Assembly: GCA_019925095.2 (NCBI GenBank)
Contig: CM034388.1
Location: forward strand, 28,588,934-28,652,933
Length of the DNA: 64,000 nucleotides
Reading direction: 5' to 3'
From: Dendrolimus kikuchii
Taxonomy: Eukaryota; Arthropoda; Insecta; Lepidoptera; Lasiocampidae
Below the pieces are notes generated by a model. That model ran no database searches and was not told where the DNA came from. It saw only the letters and a list, made by a program, of their open reading frames with translations. Position 1 is the stretch's first letter; each line of letters opens with the position of its first letter. Position numbers and translations under genes: made by a program. This document shows, in pieces, positions 57,970-64,000 of the stretch.

Positions 57970-58245
57970 TTTTTTTAATTAAGCTGAAGAGTTTGTTTGT
58001 TTATTTGATTGAACGTGCTAATCTCAGGAAGTACTGGTCTGATTTGAAAAATTATTTCAGTGTTAGATAGCCCATTTATCGAGGAACGCTATAAGCTATA
58101 TATCATCACGCTAAGACCAATAGGAGCGGAGCACCAATGAAGAATGTTTCATAATCGGGGGGCTTTTTTCCTTTCGAGTCCTTCCGCTGCGTGAGCTGCG
58201 TAAACGGTTAAAGTTTCACAAAAATCATGTGCGATAGAATTGTTT
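57970..58245 (-). repeat. D-repeat variant
   Basis: agctgaagagtttgtttgtt to acggttaaagtttcacaaaa; pairs with 53299-53575. Confidence 0.7.
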
Positions 58246-58289
58246 CGTTTTGAAAGTCCTAAAAAAAAGTCCGCGACAGCATATTTTTT

Positions 58290-58607
58290 TTATTTATTTT
58301 TTTATTGCAGGAGTTCAGCAGACAGGCAGACGGCCCACTAGATGGAAAGCGGTTACCATCGCCTATGGACATTTGCAACAACAAAGGTGCTACAAATGCG
58401 CTGCTGCTCTCTTAAAGGAGACTGGAACCTGGTCACTAATGCCGGAACACAACACAAGGTTGTTATGGGGGCATACTCTAGACCAGGGGTGGTCGCCATC
58501 CAGTTGAGCAAATACTCTACCACCTGGCTGTGAGTTGTTTAGTCGCCTCTTACGACAGGCCGCCGGGCCGCAGGAAATTGTATTCTTTCTCCGTTCCTGC
58601 ACGGATA
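58290..58607 (-). repeat. B-repeat, full length
   Basis: ttattgcaggagttcagcag to cgttcctgcacggata; among the best preserved. Confidence 0.9.
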
Positions 58608-58609
58608 GA

Positions 58610-58975
58610 ATATGTCTATCTTTTAAAAAATTTCAACATTTTAAAGTCGATGCGAAGTTAATAAAACCTCCTTTGAATTTTTTTGGTATTATTAGATTAA
58701 AATCTGAATGTAATATATCGTATTGACCTATCAACATTTTCAAATAGCCATATTGAAAGGAAAAACAAGATTACTGCTTAAAAAGGCTTCTCGTCTAATA
58801 AACGCGGGGATCCAATTTGGCAGAAAAATAAAAACTGTTTTTCCTTCATGCTTTTATATACTACCGCCTGCCTGTTGATCCCTACCTACTAGGGCTGTCG
58901 CCTTTAGCTAATATTAAAACGATCCGGGTTAAGAAGTTAAAGGCAACGAGTAGTTGAAACAAGACAATATATTAT
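58610..58975. other. no recognised feature
   Basis: AT-rich. Confidence 0.4.
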
Positions 58976-58977
58976 AT

Positions 58978-59262
58978 TTTCATCCTTGCAAGAACGGAGA
59001 AAGAATACAATTTCCTGCGGCCGGGCGGCCTGTCGTAAGAGGCGACTTAACAACCCACAGCCAGGTGTCTGGTCTAAAGTATGTCGCCATAACAACCTTG
59101 AGTTGTGTTCCGGGATTAGTGACCAGGTTCCAGTTTCCCTTAAGAGAGCAGCAGTGCATTTGTAGCACCTTTGGTGTTGCAAATGTCCATAGGCGATGGT
59201 AACCGCTTTCCATCAAGTGGGCCGTCTGCCTGTCTGCTGATCTCCCGCAATAAAAAAATAAA
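58978..59262 (+). repeat. B-repeat, small internal deletion
   Basis: tcatccttgcaagaacgg to gatctcccgcaataaaaaaa; the gactggatggctaccacccc block is missing. Confidence 0.88.
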
Positions 59263-59264
59263 AA

Positions 59265-59700
59265 TATATATAAGTATAGACATAAGGCCCACACTGCACA
59301 TGCACTTCCTCACAACACCAGCATGAAACAGATACACTCTACATTAGTATAAGCTTAGTATTAAAATTAGAATAAATTAATATAATAAGTTATTTTTAAG
59401 GTACACCACAACGCAAACATTCATTAAATATCACACACAATAACAAAGTAACAAATAACCGTGTACAACTTTCTAACTTCTTAAATTTCATTCTAAAAAA
59501 GGGTACGGAACTAGAGTCCGTAGTTGTTTATAAAAAAAATAAAAAAAAGTAGTTGAAACACACAAAATAAACATTTAAAATTAATTAAGAAAAATATAAA
59601 GAAATAGCCGAGTTTATGTCTACAATACTTTATAGATAGTTGATAGATATTGTCTGTCTATCTATATTCTCCTTCTATCTGTTTAGAAAGAAGAAGAAGA
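59265..59700. other. no recognised feature
   Basis: AT-rich. Confidence 0.4.
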
Positions 59701-59702
59701 AA

Positions 59703-59842
59703 GATAAATAAATATTCGGCAGACAGACATATTGTATAAGTATATCCCCAAGCTAAGCAAGTTATGCGTAGGTTATGGGTGGTATACAACGGACCACTCT
59801 GGGGTCGATACCAGACGCCCAGACCATAGTAAATAATGGAAA
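59703..59842 (-). mobile_element. SINE-2, 3' half
   Basis: tcggcagacagacatattgt to ccagaccatagtaaataatg; head replaced by the LTR that follows. Confidence 0.75.
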
Positions 59843-59849
59843 GTTCTAC

Positions 59850-60280
59850 TACTAATTGTAATCCTTTTATGATCGTCTTCTTTTGTTCACTTATTTATTG
59901 GCATACGTGTCTAGTTATTGTAGAGAACAGCCGATTGTTCCATTGTACTCGTTTACGGCCGCTTGCGGCTGCATCATTAGCTAAGTGTGCGGATTAAGAT
60001 TACTAGGAAATTGTGTGGACGTTGCCGCGCGAGCACATTCGCATTTGTGAAGTATAAAACGACGGCCTGATTGAGAGAGGAGTCAGTTGGGCTACAACTA
60101 CGATACGGGCGTGACGTGGGTACATTCGGGAATCTAATAGTAACGGACTTTGCGCGTTTATTGAATTACGACCTTCTGCATTACGTTTAGATTTGTTGTG
60201 TTATACGTGTTTGTATATTTCTAATAAACTCTATAATAATTCTAACGGAATTTTAATTCGAGTCCCGCTAACTCGTAACA
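59850..60280 (+). mobile_element. solo LTR, plus orientation
   Basis: Same sequence order as the two minus-strand LTR pieces. TATA-like gtataaaacgacgg at about 60052, tctaataaactctataata (polyadenylation-like) near 60219, end gtaaca at 60280. The very 5' end is lost at the SINE junction. Confidence 0.65.
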
Positions 60281-60284
60281 ATAT

Positions 60285-60324
60285 CAACGGCATTTCAAAC
60301 TCACATCCCGTAAATTCGTAACAA
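60285..60324 (+). repeat. second copy of the LTR end
   Basis: caacggcatttcaaactcac to cgtaaca repeats, with changes, taacggaattttaattcgag to cgtaaca at 60244-60280. Confidence 0.5.
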
Positions 60325-60329
60325 TACTA

Positions 60330-62125
60330 GCAGTGCCAATATAACTTCGTTTGCGTTGCTATGAGTCGACGTATTTGTTAGTGAATTGCAACAGCGGCCC
60401 CAAAAAATCGCGACAGCTGTGCCATCTTTTTGATTATATTTGTCTATCCCACGGAAACAAAGTCATTTTTTTTCAACACAATAATAATCTGAAATATTAT
60501 AATCAAAGTTTATTACACTAGAATTATCACAATTACGATATTAAATATTGCACAATAATACACAGAAATACTAGGACAACTCCAAGAGTTGCATCCACGC
60601 TTGTCAGGTGTCGAGCAGCAATTTGCCCTCCAAGAATACCACGATTATCAAGCAATGATTATCGATCACATTATATTATGTGCTCCTCGTCCAAGACGGT
60701 CAATGCAGACTGTCGGTCGTGGACTTGCGTGTAGACTCGTAGACTGTCGGTTTACGACTGCCCCTCCTCTGCCCGAACACCGCGTATTTAACAGGTCCTC
60801 GTAGCGCGCCGCAGTGACACCATCCGGTAATGCTGTGGCGCCACTTCAGTTAAACTTCATTTATAAAACCAACTTCCGCCATACGTATTAACTTCCAACA
60901 TCCAGTTACTCCATTTCCGATAACCGTTAGCTTAATAATAAATGCTTCTACATTGACACCCGGTTAAACAACTTCCGAATTACTACATGAAAGAATACTC
61001 CATCCGGTTATTGACTACTTCCGTCATATGGTTACTTTATAATAACAAATAAGATTCCTACATATACGCCTATATGTTATGAAGCCCTCGATATCTTCAC
61101 GATATTATACGTAACATGGCTTTTTCATATTTTTTCTATAGTTGTTTAAAGTTAAGAAAAAAAAATCACCACCAAATTATTGACACGAAGCCATTTTACT
61201 TCTTCAATTATTATCAAAATAGGAGAAAAACTATTTACATCTTTATAAAGGAGAGATAAATATTATTTTATTTTATTCACAAAAAATACACTTCAAATAA
61301 TACCCAAAGTAAGATTAGGTTATTTGGTCACGTTGGAAATATGAGAACCCTAAGTTCCACCCAATTTACTCCTCCTTGTGAAATCTACTCAAGTAAATGG
61401 ACTCCCACGGAATGGTCTAAACGCTCGCCCTACGCTAAGATATCTTTTGAAGGCTTCGATGGTTTAACACTGAAAAGAAAAACTTTGAAAATTCCTTTGA
61501 GTAATTAAGGATATTTTCTATTTACTTGGAACTACGTTAAAAAAAATGAAGCTTAATTTTAAAGTTATTATAAATACGGTTTTTAGAAGTTCATCGTCGA
61601 TTATAGTCTACGCTTAATTTTTTTATACATACTTAGTTACTTCGTTTGCGTGGTTCTTTTTTTGCGGAACAATAAAAAGTAGCCTATGTTACTCCTTATA
61701 ATATCAGCTATCGGCCAGTGAATGTTCCGTCAAAATCGGTTCAGCCATTTCAGAGATTAGCGTAAACATCTAGACAGACAGACAGGAAAAAAAATTAAAA
61801 ATTGTTTTTTTGATATAAGTACCGCATATGCGTTTTGTAAAAAGCTGTTATTTTGACGTTACAAACAGACACTTCAATTTTATTTATCTGTATAGATAAG
61901 ATAGAGTACATAATCTTTATTCAGACACTGTTCACAGGTTCTGGTTCCAACACCTTTGGCCTTTTGGATAGTTGCCATCGACAACAACGACATTCACCAT
62001 ACGTAAACGTCACATGAACAGTGACAGATAAAATGTCACTTTTACAAACTTTAAGTCACTTCATTACTTCACTTTAGACACGTTCAAAAAATTTACCAGC
62101 GTAACGATTTATTGTAAAAACGAAT
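60330..62125. other. no firm feature
   Basis: Mostly AT-rich. 60800-61030 holds loosely repeated caccatccggta, acttccgcc, acatccagttactcc and ctccatccggttat phrases, perhaps a decayed tandem repeat. 61650-61800 has atcggttcagccatttcaga and gtaaacatctagacagacag, the end of a CTAG-type repeat. Confidence 0.4.
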
Positions 62126-62137
62126 TATACGAAAAAG

Positions 62138-62363
62138 TGCAGAAGTCGTAGAAGGCCACGACACACCTTCCATGATCAAATTGATCGTGTACTAGCAGAA
62201 GGTGATGTCAGAAGCCTTAAGAACAGACGAGCGTGCATGACAAGAGTTATGAATGTCAAAGAAGCAAGTGAAGTGTGTAAGAATAAGCCTAAATGGCGCT
62301 CTGTTGTTCGTGCCTACCCCGCAAGGGAACTGGCGTGACGTTATGTATGTATGTATGTGTATG
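62138..62363 (+). mobile_element. ATGT-LINE 3' end
   Basis: Exact 12 bp TSD tatacgaaaaag at 62126-62137 and 62364-62375. Body gcagaagtcgtagaaggcca to the ATGT tail. Confidence 0.94.
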
Positions 62364-62414
62364 TATACGAAAAAGCCTCTCATTTTGGATGTCCTCTGTT
62401 CCTGCGTCTACAAT

Positions 62415-62690
62415 ATTTGCCTGTCGTAAGAGGCGACTAAACAACCCACAGCCAGGTGGTAGAGTATTTGCTCGACTAGATGGCGACCACCCCTGGTCTA
62501 GAGTATGCCGCCATAATAACCTTGTGTTGTGTTCCGGCATTAGTGACCAGGTTCCAGTCTCCTTTAAGAGAGCAGCAGCGTATTTGTAGCACCTTTATTG
62601 TTGCAAATGTCCGTAGGCGATGGTAACCGCTTTCCATCTAGTGGGCCCTCTGCCCCTCTGCTGAACTCCTGCAATAAAAAAAGAAAAAAA
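62415..62690 (+). repeat. B-repeat, 5' end missing
   Basis: gcctgtcgtaagaggcgact to gaactcctgcaataaaaaaa. Confidence 0.88.
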
Positions 62691-62699
62691 AACAATATA

Positions 62700-63400
62700 C
62701 CGGCAAAAGACAATGTAGCCTGCTGAATTTGTTACAGATTCTCAAAAATATACGGCGCTTAAATATTATCTAGATGGACTCATTGTCTTGTGGTATTGCA
62801 TGAATCGGATCGTAATTAGCCGTTATCGGTACGTACATAAATACTTGGAAGATGACTCGAGCACAAGAACTGATATCATCTGGTACTCGCGACTTACCGA
62901 TTCCGTTGGCAAAGTATAGATATGACTTCTAACTTGTTTATAAGTAGTCGAATTTACCTTAAAGTTTTGTGGATGTGCACGGATAAGTACACAAATGAAT
63001 GTGTTACGACATCCCGTCAGATTCCCGGAAAGCATCCCTTTACCGGTAACATTTCCTCTTCCACCTTAATTCGGCCGGTGCTAACCAGAGGGCGCTGCGC
63101 TCACACATGCATTTCATTGGCCGAGCCGAATCTTTCAATGGCTGCCTAAACCGTCGGAAAACTACTGCATTTAGCCCTATAACCGCTCCCTAGAGTACCA
63201 ACTGTGTCTCGAACGTCTAGTGTAGTGTTTGTGTAAAACCAGGACGCGCGAATCCGGCCGAAATCCTGCATAATTCCTTACACAGTTCCAGTGACGGTAA
63301 GCGTTCATTTTTTTCTGCTTGGTTCGCTAGGATTTGCGAGGCGGCATCCGGTCTAATAGAGAAACAGGGTTTGCTCCGGCTAAGTAGCCATTCATATCCT
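62700..63400. other. no firm feature
   Basis: GC-richer 63040-63350. At about 63297 a donor-like ccagtgacg|gtaagcg follows a leader-like stretch, without any coding frame. Too weak to call a gene. Confidence 0.3.
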
Positions 63401-63403
63401 ATC

Positions 63404-63545
63404 AGAATGAATGAATGAATGAATGAAAACACTTTATTGTTCACCAAAAATTAAAACTACGTTCGTAAAACTAAGTACAGTAAATGTTGAACAAAGGGCG
63501 GCCTTATCGCTTAAAGCGATCTCTTCCAGGCAACCCCCTGGAAGT
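63404..63545 (-). mobile_element. CATT-LINE 3' tail
   Basis: Minus strand: gttgcctggaagagatcgct, ttaagcgataaggccgccc, ggtgaacaataaagtgtttt, then (CATT)n. Confidence 0.8.
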
Positions 63546-63569
63546 AAAAGTACACAAATGTGTCGTGAA

Positions 63570-63885
63570 GTAAAGGAGAAGGCATAGAATTTTCTGCGAC
63601 TGAGCGGCTTGTCGTAAGAGGCGACAAAACAACCCACAGCCAGGCAGTAGGGTGTTTACCCGTCTGGATCGCTAACGCCTCTTGGTCGAGAGTATGCCGC
63701 TATAACAAACTTGAATTGTGTTCCAATTAAATAAAATAGCATTAGAGCCCAGGTTCCAGTCTCCCTTAAGAGAGCAACAGCGCCTTTGTAGCACCTTTGG
63801 TGTTGAAAATATACATAGGAGATGGTAACCGCTTTCCATCAGGTGGATCATCTGCCTTCCTGCTAAACTCGTGTAGTGAAAAAAT
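63570..63885 (+). repeat. B-repeat, diverged and with an insertion
   Basis: gcgactgagcggcttgtcgt to actcgtgtagtgaaaaaatg. An extra aattaaataaaatagcatta sits inside the usual gttccggcattag block near 63725. Confidence 0.75.
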
Positions 63886-63889
63886 GTGA

Positions 63890-64000
63890 CGAAGGCTTTC
63901 AACCAATATTTAAAGATTATTATTTCTATTTATTTGATGCAGTCCATCTATAAAAAAATAATATAAGCCCATAAGATTTCCACTGTTGTGTTTGGGCTTA
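63890..64000. other. no recognised feature
   Basis: AT-rich window end. Confidence 0.4.

Noticed and set aside
2996..63885. A recurring ~70-codon frame in B-repeats (QERRKNTISCGRAACRKRRQ...).
   Set aside because: The opposite strand of the same repeat is open for a similar length, as expected when many similar copies share a chance open frame. No start, domain or codon constraint is visible.

Overview
This window looks like nuclear DNA from a moth or butterfly (Lepidoptera). It is AT-rich, has no operons or bacterial genes, and is packed with the repeat types familiar from lepidopteran genomes: tRNA-headed SINEs with the family core, LINE 3' ends with tetranucleotide tails, short poly(A) repeats, elements that begin with CTAG, a mariner-type transposon and solo LTRs. 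The organism call rests on recognising these repeats by eye. No species can be named.

Almost nothing here looks like a host gene. Two short stretches could be exons, at 7553-7746 (terminal exon) and 22790-22876 (first exon). Neither product is recognised. The only long reading frames are decayed transposon proteins: a mariner-type transposase (42810-43738, minus strand) and the C-terminal ends of LINE reverse transcriptases.

Family names used in the features are mine. 'ATGT-LINE' is a LINE whose 3' end is followed by ATGT repeats; about 15 5'-truncated copies are present, many with 12-14 bp target-site duplications (TSDs). 'B-repeat' is a ~320 bp poly(A)-tailed repeat (about 27 whole or partial copies, both strands). 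'C', 'D' and 'E' repeats begin with CTAG and end in AT-rich DNA. 'SINE-1' and 'SINE-2' are tRNA-derived SINEs. 'CATT-LINE' is a LINE tail with (CATT)n or similar ends and a conserved hairpin.

Layout. 1-7 kb: LINE and B-repeat copies around AT microsatellites. 7.5-8.7 kb: possible exon followed by a terminal-inverted-repeat (TIR) element split by a LINE. 9-22 kb: scattered LINEs, SINEs and C/D repeats. 22.8 kb: possible first exon. 23.9-25.1 kb: ten-copy 109 bp tandem array that appears to have grown from a SINE-2 copy. 27 kb: foldback element. 30-37 kb: SINE-1, a GC-rich non-LTR element, the longest LINE copy and a LINE nested in a C-repeat. 37.6-39.8 kb: solo LTR and a 1.36 kb TIR element. 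42.8-43.9 kb: mariner-type element with both TIRs. 47-50 kb: GC-rich element, tail-to-tail SINE-2 pair and a three-layer nest. 53-64 kb: two more LTR pieces, many B-repeats, nested LINEs and another GC-rich composite.

The most interesting points are the SINE-derived satellite, the three diverged GC-rich elements sharing a small arginine-rich reading frame, the 1.36 kb TIR element with no visible transposase, and the LINE family whose TSDs document repeated insertion.
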